From positions 124,001 through 188,000 of the forward strand of contig QWII01000010.1 of the NCBI GenBank assembly GCA_021405325.1: a stretch of DNA of 64,000 nucleotides. The letters run 5' to 3'. The notes under the pieces are model-generated. The model saw only the letters and a program-made list of their open reading frames with translations, was not told the DNA's origin and did not search any database. How positions within the stretch are numbered: position 1 is the first letter of the stretch; every line of letters starts with the position of its first letter. Position numbers and translations under genes: made by a program. Shown one piece after another: positions 33,532 through 42,353 of this stretch. This DNA is from Caldilinea sp. CFX5. GTDB lineage: Bacteria; Chloroflexota; Anaerolineae; Caldilineales; Caldilineaceae.

Positions 33532-36249
33532 ATGACCGAAATTACCATGCCCAAAACCTATGACCACACCCAGGTGGAGGAAGAGCTTTATCGTTGGTGG
33601 GAAGAGCAGGGCTTTTTCCGACCGGAGCAGCAGCTTGGCATCGGGCTGGCCGATCCGGCGCAGGAGTCCTTTGTCATTTCCATGCCGCCGCCCAATGTGA
33701 CCGGGGCGCTGCACCTGGGTCACGCCATCACCAGTAGCGTCGAGGATATGCTGATCCGCTACTACCGGATGAAAGGCCGCCCGACGCTCTGGGTGCCGGG
33801 GACCGATCACGCCGGCATTGCCACCCAGAATGTGGTAGAGCGTATGTTGGACAAACAGGGCATCACCCGTCATGATCTGGGCCGCGAACGCTTTGTCGAA
33901 GAGGTGTGGAGTTGGAAAGCGGAATATCATGGCCGCATCACCGCGCAACAGAAGCGCATGGGCATCTCCTGTGACTGGGGGCGCGAACGCTTTACCCTGG
34001 ACGAAGGGCTGAGCGCGGCGGTGTTGGAAGCCTTTATCAACCTCTATAAAGAAGGCTTGATCTATCGCGGCAAGCGCTTGGTGAACTGGTGCCCCCGCTG
34101 CCAAAGCGCCATCAGCGACCTGGAAGTGGAATATGAAGAGGAACAAGGCACGCTCTACACCTTCCGCTACCCATTGCAAGAAGGCGGCTATCTGGAAGTG
34201 AGTACGACGCGCCCGGAGACGATTTTGGGTGATACGGCGGTGGCCGTGCATCCTGAAGATGAACGCTATCGTGATATGGTGGGCAAGACGGCGTTGGTGC
34301 CGGCGCTCAACCGGGCGATTCCAGTGATTGCCGATAGCTATGTCGATCCGGCTTTTGGCACGGGCGCGCTCAAAGTGACGCCGGGTCATGACCCGAACGA
34401 CTATGAGATTGGCTTGCGGCACAACCTGCCCATGATCAATATCATGAACCCGGATGCAACGCTCAACGCCGAGGCTGGACCCTATGCCGGGTTGGATCGC
34501 TTTGCCGCGCGCAAAAAACTTTGGGCCGACATGAAGGAACAGGGCTTGGTGGTGCGTGAGGAACAACGCCTCCATCAAGTGGGTCACTGCCAGCGCTGTC
34601 ACACTATTGTCGAGCCGCTGCTCAGTGAACAGTGGTGGGTGAAGATGCAACCACTGGCCGAGCCGGCCATTGCCGCCGTGCGCAACGGTGACATCAAGAT
34701 TGTGCCGGAGCGCTTTGAAAAGGTCTACTACCACTGGATGGAGAACATCCGCGACTGGTGTATCAGCCGCCAACTCTGGTGGGGTCATCGCATCCCTATC
34801 TGGTACGGGCCGGATGGACAGATCTTTGCCGCACGCAACGAGAGTGAAGCACAGGCCCAAGCCACGGCCCATTATGGCAAAGCGGTGACGTTGGAACAAG
34901 ACCCCGATGTGTTGGACACCTGGTTCAGCAGCGGTCTCTGGCCCTTTAGCACGCTCGGCTGGCCGGCACAAACCGAGGATCTCAAGCGCTTCTACCCGAC
35001 CACCGTGTTGGAGACGGGCTATGACATCCTCTTCTTCTGGGTGGCGCGCATGATTATGATGGGCTTGAAGTTTACCGGCGATGTGCCGTTCCGCTATGTC
35101 TATCTGCACGGCCTGGTGCGCGATGAACAGGGGCGCAAGATGAGCAAGAGTTTGGGCAACGCCCTCGACCCGCTCGACCTGATTGCCCAATATGGTAGCG
35201 ACGCCCTGCGCTTCACCTTGCTCACCGGCAGCACTCCGGGTAGTGACATGAAGTTGAGCGTGACGCGCATTGAATCGAATCGCAACTTTGCTAACAAGAT
35301 CTGGAACGCGGCCCGCTTTGTGATCATGAATCTGGCGGATCACCCGCTGCCATTGGCCAAGGACAACACGGCCTATAGCATGAGTTATCAATTGCCGGCG
35401 CCCGACCAACTGGGACTGGCCGACCGCTGGATCTTGAGCCGGTTGCAAGCCGTGCAAAGCGAAGCGACCCGCTTGATCGAGGGCTGGCAGTTGGGCGAAG
35501 CCGGTCGCCAACTGTATGAGTTCATGTGGAATGAATATTGCGACTGGTACATCGAAGCGGCCAAAGTGCGGCTCTATGACGGCACAGCGGAGGAAGCGCA
35601 AGCCACGCGCCAGGTGTTAGCCTTTGTGTTGGAGCAGAGTCTGCGCCTGCTGCACCCGTACATGCCCTTTGTCACTGAGACGATCTGGCAGAATTTGCCC
35701 GATCTTGGGGGCAATAACCGGGCCTTGATCGCCATGCAGTGGCCGCAAAGCAATGAACTGGCCGACGTCCAGGCCGATGACGCCTTTGGCCGTGTGCAGG
35801 AGATTGTTCGCGGGATTCGCAACGCCCGCTCTGAGTATGAGGTGGAACCGGGGCGCCGCATTGCAACGCAGATCAGCGCCGGTGATCATGCCCCCATGCT
35901 CCAGACCAACCGGGCGCTGCTGGTGACATTGGCGCGGCTCGACAGCGCCGCGTTGGAAATCGCCCACGAGTGGCCGGCGCCGGACAAAGCCGTGACCCTG
36001 GCCGTCGGCGGCGTGACGGTCTATCTGCCGCTGGCCGGTCTGGTCGATCTGGCGGCAGAGCGGGGACGCTTGCAAAAGGAGATTGAAGGGCTTGAAGGGC
36101 AGTTGCGCAAGATCGACGGCTTGCTCAATAACCCCGGCTTTGTCAATAAGGCGGCGGCGAATGTGGTCGAACGCGAACGGAGCCGACAGCGTGAGTTGCA
36201 GGAAAAGCATGGTCAACTGACCCAACGGTTGGCCGCGTTGGCCAGTTGA
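33532..36249 (+). CDS. valS: Valyl-tRNA synthetase
   Basis: A class I aminoacyl-tRNA synthetase of 905 residues that charges tRNA-Val. HIGH-type motif PNVTGALHLGHA (HLGH at 61-64) and KMSKS (536-540) are intact. The editing domain (TTRPETILGDTAV) and WCISRQLWWGHRIP are present. The C-terminal coiled-coil tRNA arm (from about 835, with RLQKEIEGLEGQLRKI) is full. AAGGGA at about 33519 precedes the ATG. Regulation is by the T-box leader upstream. A 757-codon open frame on the opposite strand is a shadow. Confidence 0.98.
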   Translation: MTEITMPKTYDHTQVEEELYRWWEEQGFFRPEQQLGIGLADPAQESFVISMPPPNVTGALHLGHAITSSVEDMLIRYYRMKGRPTLWVPGTDHAGIATQNVVERMLDKQGITRHDLGRERFVEEVWSWKAEYHGRITAQQKRMGISCDWGRERFTLDEGLSAAVLEAFINLYKEGLIYRGKRLVNWCPRCQSAISDLEVEYEEEQGTLYTFRYPLQEGGYLEVSTTRPETILGDTAVAVHPEDERYRDMVGKTALVPALNRAIPVIADSYVDPAFGTGALKVTPGHDPNDYEIGLRHNLPMINIMNPDATLNAEAGPYAGLDRFAARKKLWADMKEQGLVVREEQRLHQVGHCQRCHTIVEPLLSEQWWVKMQPLAEPAIAAVRNGDIKIVPERFEKVYYHWMENIRDWCISRQLWWGHRIPIWYGPDGQIFAARNESEAQAQATAHYGKAVTLEQDPDVLDTWFSSGLWPFSTLGWPAQTEDLKRFYPTTVLETGYDILFFWVARMIMMGLKFTGDVPFRYVYLHGLVRDEQGRKMSKSLGNALDPLDLIAQYGSDALRFTLLTGSTPGSDMKLSVTRIESNRNFANKIWNAARFVIMNLADHPLPLAKDNTAYSMSYQLPAPDQLGLADRWILSRLQAVQSEATRLIEGWQLGEAGRQLYEFMWNEYCDWYIEAAKVRLYDGTAEEAQATRQVLAFVLEQSLRLLHPYMPFVTETIWQNLPDLGGNNRALIAMQWPQSNELADVQADDAFGRVQEIVRGIRNARSEYEVEPGRRIATQISAGDHAPMLQTNRALLVTLARLDSAALEIAHEWPAPDKAVTLAVGGVTVYLPLAGLVDLAAERGRLQKEIEGLEGQLRKIDGLLNNPGFVNKAAANVVERERSRQRELQEKHGQLTQRLAALAS

Positions 36250-36327
36250 GCAATGGCGGTCAACATTTCCTCGGGTTGACCGCCATTGCCTATCGTAAAA
36301 TTGCAATAAATAACAAAGGTACAGTCT

Positions 36328-36753
36328 GTGCAACTAGAAATCCTGACCTTTTGTGACGCCGCCGCTGAGTATGGCGGCCGCTTGAATATCCTGGGCGCGA
36401 CTGACACGATCATCGCCGTCGATCTGCCCCTCAAATTTCCCCATTGTGCCATTGTGGTGCGTCTGCGGGCGGCACGGATTGAGGAAGGCGACCATACCGT
36501 GCGCTTGATGATCATTGACGCTGATGGTGCGCCCATTTTGAATCTGGACGGGAAGATGGCGATCCGCTTTACCGCGGGCATGAACGGGGTGGTTAACCTG
36601 ATCATCAACGCCCAGCAGCTTGAATTTCGCGAGGCCGGCGAATATGCCATCGAGGTCGCCGTCGATGGCATTCAGTTGGGATCTTGCCCCTTCTATGTCC
36701 GCCGGCGCGATCTGCTGGAAGTGCGGAATAATAGTGAGACAGTGAGACAGTAA
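36328..36753 (+). CDS. Small beta-rich conserved hypothetical protein (DUF6941-like)
   Basis: A 141-residue protein from a GTG start (MQLEILTFCDAAAEYGGRLN). The sequence alternates hydrophobic and polar residues (IVVRLRAARIEEGDHTVRLMIID, EYAIEVAVDGIQLGS), suggesting a beta-sandwich of immunoglobulin/transthyretin type. I recall such proteins as DUF6941; no catalytic residues or function are known. It follows valS by 78 bases in the same direction and is followed by a long palindrome. Confidence 0.7.
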   Translation: MQLEILTFCDAAAEYGGRLNILGATDTIIAVDLPLKFPHCAIVVRLRAARIEEGDHTVRLMIIDADGAPILNLDGKMAIRFTAGMNGVVNLIINAQQLEFREAGEYAIEVAVDGIQLGSCPFYVRRRDLLEVRNNSETVRQ

Positions 36754-36822
36754 GACAGTGGCTCAGTAAGACAGTGATCGTTGCCCTACTGTCTCACTGA
36801 GCCACTGTCCCACTGTTTTACT
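36733..36822. repeat. Intergenic palindrome, 'gacagt' words
   Basis: Left arm 36733-36775 repeats GAGACAGT/AAGACAGT and contains GTGGCTCAGTAAGACAGT; right arm 36788-36822 is the imperfect complement. Same words as 25709-25761. It overlaps the last codons of the DUF6941-like gene. Confidence 0.85.
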
Positions 36823-36835
36823 CTTTGGCTATACC

Positions 36836-37480
36836 ATGACCATCTACCAAATTCGCCAATGTACCGACGAAAGCTGTCGTCTCCGCTTTCCCATGCCGCC
36901 GGACGCGTTGCCCGGCGACCGTTGTCCGCGCTGTGGGAGCAGGACGGTGGTGGTGGCGGAGAGCAATGCGCCTAGTGAAACGACGGATACCACGCCCACC
37001 CGCCTTCCCATTGAAGCGCTGCTCGACAATGTGCGTAGCCTCTTTAATGTCGGCTCGATCTTTCGCAGCGCTGATGGCGCTGGTTTCCAACGCTTACATC
37101 TCTGCGGCATTACGCCAACGCCGGAGAATCCCAAGTTGGCGAAGACAGCGTTGGGCGCCGAACAGGCCGTGGCGTGGCGGCATGAGCGCAATGGGGTGGA
37201 TGCGGTCGAGGCGTTGCGTAGCCAAGGGTTTACACGCTGGGCGCTGGAAGAGCATCCGCAAGCCGAATCACTGCTGACGGTAACACTGCCGCCGGCGCCG
37301 CTCGTGCTGGTGGTTGGCAATGAAGTGACCGGCGTCGATCCGGGTATTCTGGCCGGTTGTGATAAAATTGTCGCCATTCCCATGTACGGTGTGAAACGGT
37401 CGCTCAATGTGGCGACGGCCTTTGGGGTGGCGGCGGTGATTTTGTCTAATCGGTGGCACGAAATACAACAACGGATTTAG
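36836..37480 (+). CDS. SpoU/TrmH-family RNA 2'-O-methyltransferase with N-terminal zinc ribbon
   Basis: A 214-residue SPOUT methyltransferase that would methylate tRNA or rRNA ribose with SAM. Motifs: DNVRSLFNVGSIFRSADGAG (near 62-81), VVGNEVTGVDPG (near 158) and IPMYGVKRSLNVATAFGV (near 180). Residues 9-36 hold Cys pairs (CTDESC and CPRC) forming a short zinc-ribbon-like module, less usual for TrmH proteins. The target nucleotide is unknown. The ATG at 36836 has no clear ribosome-binding site; TATACC lies just before it. Confidence 0.88.
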   Translation: MTIYQIRQCTDESCRLRFPMPPDALPGDRCPRCGSRTVVVAESNAPSETTDTTPTRLPIEALLDNVRSLFNVGSIFRSADGAGFQRLHLCGITPTPENPKLAKTALGAEQAVAWRHERNGVDAVEALRSQGFTRWALEEHPQAESLLTVTLPPAPLVLVVGNEVTGVDPGILAGCDKIVAIPMYGVKRSLNVATAFGVAAVILSNRWHEIQQRI

Positions 37481-37494
37481 GCAGCAACGGATGG
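37466..37494. repeat. 'acaacaacggatt' repeat, copy 1
   Basis: ACAACAACGGATTTAGGCAGCAACGGATGG spans the end of the methyltransferase gene. Two further copies, in opposite orientations, lie at 42185-42214 and 42291-42324. Confidence 0.75.
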
Positions 37495-37534
37495 CGGTTG
37501 CGTGCCGGCAGTTTTGTACATGGCGAGGAGAAGG

Positions 37535-38512
37535 ATGGGCATTAGTCGAGCAGAGGTGCGGGCAATTACGGCAGAGGATCGGCGCGCCGTGCTGGCTGAG
37601 TTTGGGATTGCTACCCGTGAACCGCTGGCGATTGGGACGGAGGCGGAGGTTTATGTCAAAGATGAAGCGACGCTCTTAAAGCTGTACGCTGGTCATGAGC
37701 GCCTGGGTTATCTGCAAACGTTGCAACACTTTTATGAGCGCATTGATGACAGCGCCAGCGCGCTTCGCTTGCCGCGGTTGCGGGAAGTGACACAACGGGG
37801 CAACTTGGTTGTCGTGCTTGAAACACGGCTGGCTGGTGTTACGTTGGAGACCGCGCTAAACGCAGTTGCGGCTGACGAGCATGAGCGGCTAGAAACCCTT
37901 TATTTGGACGCCGTGAGCGCGTTGAAAGCGCTGAGAATTACACAACCACCCTCGCACTATTTGCTCTTTGATCAGAGCGGGCAAAGCGCCACTAATCAAC
38001 AATCCTTTGAAGATTTTTACGCCAATCTGTTGGCAAAGAAGTTGGCGACTGTGGGCGCCATCTTTGCCACCGTTGATCCAACCTTTGCCGGCAAAGCAGC
38101 GGCTCTGGTCGCCGCCATTCGTAGCAGCGGGCCAGCGCCCTTACAGGTGGTTCACGGTGACTTTTTCCCTGGCAATGTGTTGGTGACGCCGGATTACCAA
38201 CAGGTGGTGGGCGTCATTGATTTTGGCTCGTTTACCCTCTTTGGCAATCACTTGCTCGACTGGGCCGGCGCGTTCGGCTTTTACCAGATGTATGCAGCCG
38301 ACCGCTGGCAGATTCGCGCTCGGCTGCTGCCCCGCTTGCTTGACCGCCTCACTCAGTCCGAAGCCAAAGCCTTTTTCCAGTTTCTGCTGGCCAATGCGAT
38401 TTTGACTTCGGATCTCTATGTCACCGGGGCCAATCCGTTGGATGACGGTCATTTTAGCTGGGCCGTTGAATTGGTAAAGGAAGCAAGCTATTGGCGCGCT
38501 GCCTTATCATAA
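37535..38512 (+). CDS. Aminoglycoside phosphotransferase-like (APH/choline kinase fold) protein
   Basis: A 325-residue kinase-like protein. The nucleotide-binding lobe contains IGTEAEVYVKDEATLLKLY, with Lys in LLKLY. The catalytic loop is VVHGDFFPGNVLV (near 207-219) with His-Gly-Asp and Asn, and VIDFGS carries the metal-binding Asp. Substrate unknown; the family includes antibiotic and small-metabolite kinases. The ATG at 37535 is chosen for the adjacent GAGGAGAAGG site rather than 37502. Confidence 0.88.
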   Translation: MGISRAEVRAITAEDRRAVLAEFGIATREPLAIGTEAEVYVKDEATLLKLYAGHERLGYLQTLQHFYERIDDSASALRLPRLREVTQRGNLVVVLETRLAGVTLETALNAVAADEHERLETLYLDAVSALKALRITQPPSHYLLFDQSGQSATNQQSFEDFYANLLAKKLATVGAIFATVDPTFAGKAAALVAAIRSSGPAPLQVVHGDFFPGNVLVTPDYQQVVGVIDFGSFTLFGNHLLDWAGAFGFYQMYAADRWQIRARLLPRLLDRLTQSEAKAFFQFLLANAILTSDLYVTGANPLDDGHFSWAVELVKEASYWRAALS

Positions 38513-38537
38513 TACCCATTGCAAAATAGGAGTAATC

Positions 38538-40139
38538 ATGACGCAACATTATGTCCAACCCCGACACACTGCCGATACACTTGGCATTTTGGGGTTGCCC
38601 GCACCCATCCACGAATTAGCCCAACGCCGCTGGGACGCCATTGTGATTGGCGCCGGTCACAATGGCTTGACCTGCGCCGCTTATCTGGCGCGCGCCGGCA
38701 AGCAAGTGCTGGTGTTGGAAGCGCGCCAGCGGGTCGGCGGCGCCTGTACGCTGGAAGAGACCTGGCCGGGCTATCGGATCTCCCCCTGCGCTTACCTGGC
38801 CGGCTTGTTACATCCGCTGGTGGTGGGTGAACTCAACTTTCCGGCCTATGGCTATGACTGGACGCCGGCCGTAGCCGGTATGTTTGTCCCCTTTGACGAT
38901 GGGTCAAGCATCCAACTGTGGGATGATGATGTGCGTTGTGCGGAAGAGATCAAACGCTTTGCCCCCGGTGATGTTCGCGGCTGGCGCGCCATGTATGATG
39001 TGATGAAGCGCGCGCGCGATGCCGTGCGGCCGGCGGGCAAGGGTGATCTATGGATTGGTACGCCGCCCAGCCGTGAGCAGATTGAAGCACGGTTAAAAGG
39101 CGACCAGGACGCCATCAACCTGCTCTTCAACTGGTCGATGGTCGAGTATGCCGAACATTTTTTGCAGGATGAGCGGCTACAATGCGCGGTGTTGGGTCAG
39201 GGTGTCATCGGCACCAACGCCAGTCCGCATGACCCCGGTACGGCGTCGATTCACTTTCATCACTCCTCCGGTCGCCTGGGTGGGTTGACCGGCACCTGGG
39301 GCTATGTCAAGGGCGGCATGGGCATGGTCTCCTTTATCCTCTGCGACATTGCCCGTGACGCCGGCGCCGTGGTGGCAGCGGGGACGCCGGTCGCGCGCAT
39401 TCTGCCCGGTGAAGGGGTAGAGTTAGCCGGCGGTGAACGCATCTACGCACCCATTGTCGTTTCCAATGCCGACCCGCAAGTGACGCTGCGTCTGCTTGGC
39501 CCTGCCGCTGATCCGACCTGGCAGCGCAAGGTGGAAGCTGTCCCCATCAAAGGTTGCACCGCCAAACTCTCGGTCGCCTTGCACGAGTTGCCCAACTTCA
39601 AGGCCCGCCCCGGCATCCGTGAACCCCATCACAGCGGCCAGATCAACACACCCTTGACCAAAGCCGAGTGGCGCGACTATCCGGTCATTGCCAACGCCGG
39701 TGGGTTGCCGCCCCGGTTGTGGACAGAACTCTACTTCCAAACGGCCCACGACCCCAGCGTTGCCCCGCCAGGGATGCACACCATGAGCGTCTTCACCCAA
39801 TATGTCCCTCACACCTTTGCCGAAGGTTCCTGGGCGACGCGGCGGGAAGCGGTGGCGGCGCTGGCCTTTGCGTCGATTGGTCGTTATTGTAGCAACATCC
39901 CGGACGCCGTCGCTCACTATGAAGTGATGGGGCCGCCCGACATTGAAGAAAAGGTTGGCTTAACCGGCGGTCACATCTTCCAGGGCGAGTGCTTACCCGC
40001 CTACCTGTGGGATCAACGGCTCGCCTACCAAACTCCCATGCCCGGCGTCTACCTTTGCGGCGCCTGCACTCATCCCGGCGGGAGTGTGATCGCGATCAAT
40101 GGGCGGAATGCGGCGATGGCGATTTTGGGGCAAGAGTGA
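38538..40139 (+). CDS. FAD-dependent oxidoreductase, phytoene-desaturase/PYROXD2 family
   Basis: A 533-residue NAD(P)/FAD-dependent oxidoreductase. The dinucleotide-binding motif IVIGAGHNGLTCAAYLARAG is at about 34-53, followed by EARQRVGGACTLEE; the C-terminal FAD segment is YLCGACTHPGGSVI. PYROXD2-type proteins are related to carotenoid desaturases but no carotenoid genes are nearby, so the substrate is unknown. AGGAG at 38528-38532 precedes the ATG. It converges on the TIM-barrel gene with a palindrome between. Confidence 0.87.
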   Translation: MTQHYVQPRHTADTLGILGLPAPIHELAQRRWDAIVIGAGHNGLTCAAYLARAGKQVLVLEARQRVGGACTLEETWPGYRISPCAYLAGLLHPLVVGELNFPAYGYDWTPAVAGMFVPFDDGSSIQLWDDDVRCAEEIKRFAPGDVRGWRAMYDVMKRARDAVRPAGKGDLWIGTPPSREQIEARLKGDQDAINLLFNWSMVEYAEHFLQDERLQCAVLGQGVIGTNASPHDPGTASIHFHHSSGRLGGLTGTWGYVKGGMGMVSFILCDIARDAGAVVAAGTPVARILPGEGVELAGGERIYAPIVVSNADPQVTLRLLGPAADPTWQRKVEAVPIKGCTAKLSVALHELPNFKARPGIREPHHSGQINTPLTKAEWRDYPVIANAGGLPPRLWTELYFQTAHDPSVAPPGMHTMSVFTQYVPHTFAEGSWATRREAVAALAFASIGRYCSNIPDAVAHYEVMGPPDIEEKVGLTGGHIFQGECLPAYLWDQRLAYQTPMPGVYLCGACTHPGGSVIAINGRNAAMAILGQE

Positions 40140-40247
40140 GACAGGAAGACAAGAAGACAGGAAGACCAGAAGAGGGGGAGACCAGAAGCAGCGCCCATTG
40201 TTTCCCCCTTTTTCCTGTCTTCTTGTCTTCTGGTCTTCTGGTCTTTC
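40138..40247. repeat. Palindrome between convergent genes, 'aagacaggaag' words
   Basis: Left arm 40138-40180 repeats GACAGGAAGACAAGAAG words; right arm 40205-40247 is the imperfect complement (CTTCTTGTCTTCTGGTCTTC). A one-sided relative is at 28770-28803. It spans the whole space between the two stop codons and may terminate both. Confidence 0.87.
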
Positions 40248-41028
40248 ACCCGGCTTGTTCCCACCCTTCGCGCAACCACTGGGCGCTACCGAGAAGCCAG
40301 CGACGGTCACCAGTGATTTCTAGAGCAATTGTGCTGTCGTAATGGAAGCTGCGCAGGGTTTGCAGTTCGCGCTGGAGATTGATGCCGCCGGTGGGCGCTG
40401 CGCCGAAGGGCAGGTATTGGGTGTGGGTGCTGTCGTTGTCGCTGATGCGGATGTGGACGAGGCGGTCGGCCAGGGCGAAGAGGTATTCACGGGTCATACT
40501 TTGCATGGTCTGGATGTTGCCGTGGCCGATATGGTAGACCAGTTTGAGATCAGGCAACCGCTGGAAGATTTCGCGGAAGTATTTGAGTTGGTGGAGATTC
40601 TGCGGGCTGTTTTCCAGCGCTACGGTGACGCCTTGCCCCTGGCCATGTTTCAAGATAACGCCAAAGAGTTGTCGGTAATATTCATAACCGGTGCGTTCAT
40701 CCAGGTGGGCCGGCCAGCCACAGAAACGGACGGTGCAGAGCGTGGCGCCAAGGGCGGCGGTGGCGTCGATGGCGCGGCGCACTTCGTCCATGGCCGCCTG
40801 ACGCACCAGCGGCGCCGGGTTGTCGAGCGGCAAATAGGTTGCGGCCCGACAGATGGGTTGCAGTCCTTTGGCCGCCATCGCCGCTTTCACCTCCGCCCAT
40901 TTCACATTCTCTGGCGCAGCGGCGGGCGCTTCCAATGCGATGTCCAGGGTTGAAAACCCATTATCGGCAGCCCAAGCGATCTCCGTAGCCAGGCTTTGGC
41001 GTGGATTGGTGACGAAGCTAAGTTGCAT
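40246..41028 (-). CDS. Sugar phosphate isomerase/epimerase-like TIM-barrel protein
   Basis: A 260-residue protein of the AP-endonuclease-2/xylose-isomerase-like TIM-barrel superfamily. It has LSFVTNPRQSLATEIAWA at the start, VALENSPQNLHQL with a metal-binding Glu-Asn, LVYHIGHGNI and the C-terminal IALEITGDRRW. Members are sugar or inositol epimerases and isomerases; the substrate here is unknown. A membrane protein gene lies upstream in the same direction with a degenerate repeat between. Confidence 0.8.
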   Translation of the reverse strand: MQLSFVTNPRQSLATEIAWAADNGFSTLDIALEAPAAAPENVKWAEVKAAMAAKGLQPICRAATYLPLDNPAPLVRQAAMDEVRRAIDATAALGATLCTVRFCGWPAHLDERTGYEYYRQLFGVILKHGQGQGVTVALENSPQNLHQLKYFREIFQRLPDLKLVYHIGHGNIQTMQSMTREYLFALADRLVHIRISDNDSTHTQYLPFGAAPTGGINLQRELQTLRSFHYDSTIALEITGDRRWLLGSAQWLREGWEQAG

Positions 41029-41052
41029 TGGCTCTCCGTTCTAAGATTAAGA

Positions 41053-41118
41053 TTTGCTCGTTGCGACGCTCGGCGTCGCAATGCCGGCTGGACGCTCCGC
41101 GTCCCCTGCTCGTCCCCA
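41053..41118. repeat. Degenerate one-sided repeat
   Basis: GCTCGTTGCGACGCTCGGCG followed by TCGCAATGCCGG and GGACGCTCCGCGTCC; it is worded like the palindrome at 4101-4213 but decayed. Confidence 0.55.
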
Positions 41119-41120
41119 CA

Positions 41121-41798
41121 TCAATCATCGGTTATTGTTTTTCGGTCCAGCAGGCTCACTACTTGCACGACGATCAGCAGCAACAACCCAATCACCATCA
41201 CATAGACGCCCCAGCCAATAGAAAGCGGTTCGTTGTAGAGTTCACGAATCGTCGGCAGGACGCGCAGAAAATCGCGCAGGGGGAACCGGAGCGCAGCGGT
41301 GCCTAAGAGCAGCACAATACTGCTACCCACCCAGCGCGGCAAGAGCGCCAGGAACGGACTGATGGCCGCGGCACCCAAACAGAGCGCTAGCGCCCCGATC
41401 TGTTGGCGAAATTCGGGGTTGGTGAAGGTGGCCGGTCCCCAGGCAGGAGGCAGCAGGTTGAGCGCCGCAATGCCGGCGATGATCAGCAACAAGACGCGCA
41501 TCGGCCAACCATAGCGCCACTGCGGTCGAAACGCGGCCAGGCTGAGCGCCAGACTGACAGCCACCAACGGCAGGTAAAAGCCTTCGCGCCAGAGCGTGAT
41601 CTGTCCGCCGCGCACAGTGGGCAGGAATTTGACATATTCGCCCAAGTCCAGCCCGGTAACAACCAGACCGGCGACGCGATGGGGAACCCACGGGCCAAAG
41701 TAGCCGGCCAGGATGAGGATGGCAGCCAGCGGGAGGAGCCAGCGGTGAAGATTGGGGCTTGTCCAGATGTAGTGGGATGGTTGTGCTGTTTGTACCAT
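41121..41798 (-). CDS. Hypothetical membrane protein, about six helices
   Basis: A 225-residue protein with hydrophobic segments at about 18-35, 68-85, 95-115, 128-145, 150-172 and 195-215 (from the ATG at 41798, MVQTAQPSHYIW). I recognise no family or catalytic motif. A -10-like TACAAT (41805-41810, minus strand) ends only 6 bases before this ATG, suggesting a leaderless message and supporting this start. Function unknown. Confidence 0.7.
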   Translation of the reverse strand: MVQTAQPSHYIWTSPNLHRWLLPLAAILILAGYFGPWVPHRVAGLVVTGLDLGEYVKFLPTVRGGQITLWREGFYLPLVAVSLALSLAAFRPQWRYGWPMRVLLLIIAGIAALNLLPPAWGPATFTNPEFRQQIGALALCLGAAAISPFLALLPRWVGSSIVLLLGTAALRFPLRDFLRVLPTIRELYNEPLSIGWGVYVMVIGLLLLIVVQVVSLLDRKTITDD

Positions 41799-41804
41799 GC
41801 GCTC

Positions 41805-41810
41805 ATTGTA
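41805..41810 (-). promoter_or_regulatory. -10-like element 6 bases before the start codon
   Basis: TACAAT on the minus strand, in CGGTACAATGAGCGC, directly before the ATG at 41798. No ribosome-binding site is present. Compare 21769-21774. Confidence 0.4.
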
Positions 41811-41894
41811 CCGCGGACAGGGGAAGTTGGCACGCGCGCAAGGGGTCGGATCAGCGGATTCGAGACAGGAACGGATTGGCTGGTCGGTAGCGGT

Positions 41895-42048
41895 AGCGTG
41901 CGTGGCACTGACCAAGACCGCTTTGTCTACACGACGATTGGCTGGTCAGTGCCTTGCACGCGGTCGGTTTAGGTCGATCCCGCGTGCGCGGCACTGACCA
42001 ATTGTTCGGTCGGTCGATGGCGTCACCTTGGTCAGTGCCACGCACGCT
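41895..42048. repeat. Nested palindrome, 'gcgtgcgtggcactgacca' family
   Basis: Outer arms 41895-41916 and 42027-42048 are perfect 22-base complements (AGCGTGCGTGGCACTGACCA...). Inner arms 41944-41962 and 41981-41999 carry the same word family with one or two changes. Four related copies thus form a palindrome within a palindrome. The arm wording resembles 45767-45841 (GCGTGCCTGGCACTGGCC). Confidence 0.88.
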
Positions 42049-42184
42049 ATCCCGCTGGCCGATTAGCCGGACTGACGAACAAATCTTGACCAAGGTTATG
42101 CACTTGGGCCGGAAACAGTTAGGGGCGATTCATCTTTGTCACGCACATGGGTTGATGATAGCCTTTATCGGCACCCCAAAACCA

Positions 42185-42324
42185 CAACAACGGATTAGGG
42201 GAGCAACGGATTTCTTGTAGACCAACTAGAAGCTTATGATGAACAGATTACCGATGCAATGATCGTGCTACGGCTACCGAACGCGCTACGGCCCATCCGT
42301 TGCTACCCAAATCCGTTGTTGTGT
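42185..42324. repeat. Opposed 'acaacaacggatt' repeats
   Basis: Copy at 42185-42214 and inverted copy at 42291-42324, about 75 bases apart; a third lies at 37466-37494. Each is about 30 bases with two ACGGAT words. Confidence 0.75.
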
Positions 42325-42327
42325 TCC

Positions 42328-42353
42328 CTGCACCCCCAGAGGGTAGAGTGCAG
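42328..42353. repeat. Small hairpin just downstream of the variable region gene
   Basis: CTGCAC (42328-42333) and GTGCAG (42348-42353) pair, with CCC and GGG in the loop region. It lies 8 bases beyond the stop codon of the NACHT-FGE gene, where DGR target genes often carry a hairpin. Confidence 0.5.

Noticed and set aside
33328..35601. A 757-codon open frame on the minus strand opposite valS
   Set aside because: It is a shadow of valS codon usage; the plus strand has all synthetase motifs, and the minus frame shows no family signature.
42217..42300. Reading frame spelling VDQLEAYDEQITDAMIV upstream of the NACHT stop codon
   Set aside because: No start codon with ribosome-binding site, and it is bounded by inverted repeats; probably decayed or chance.
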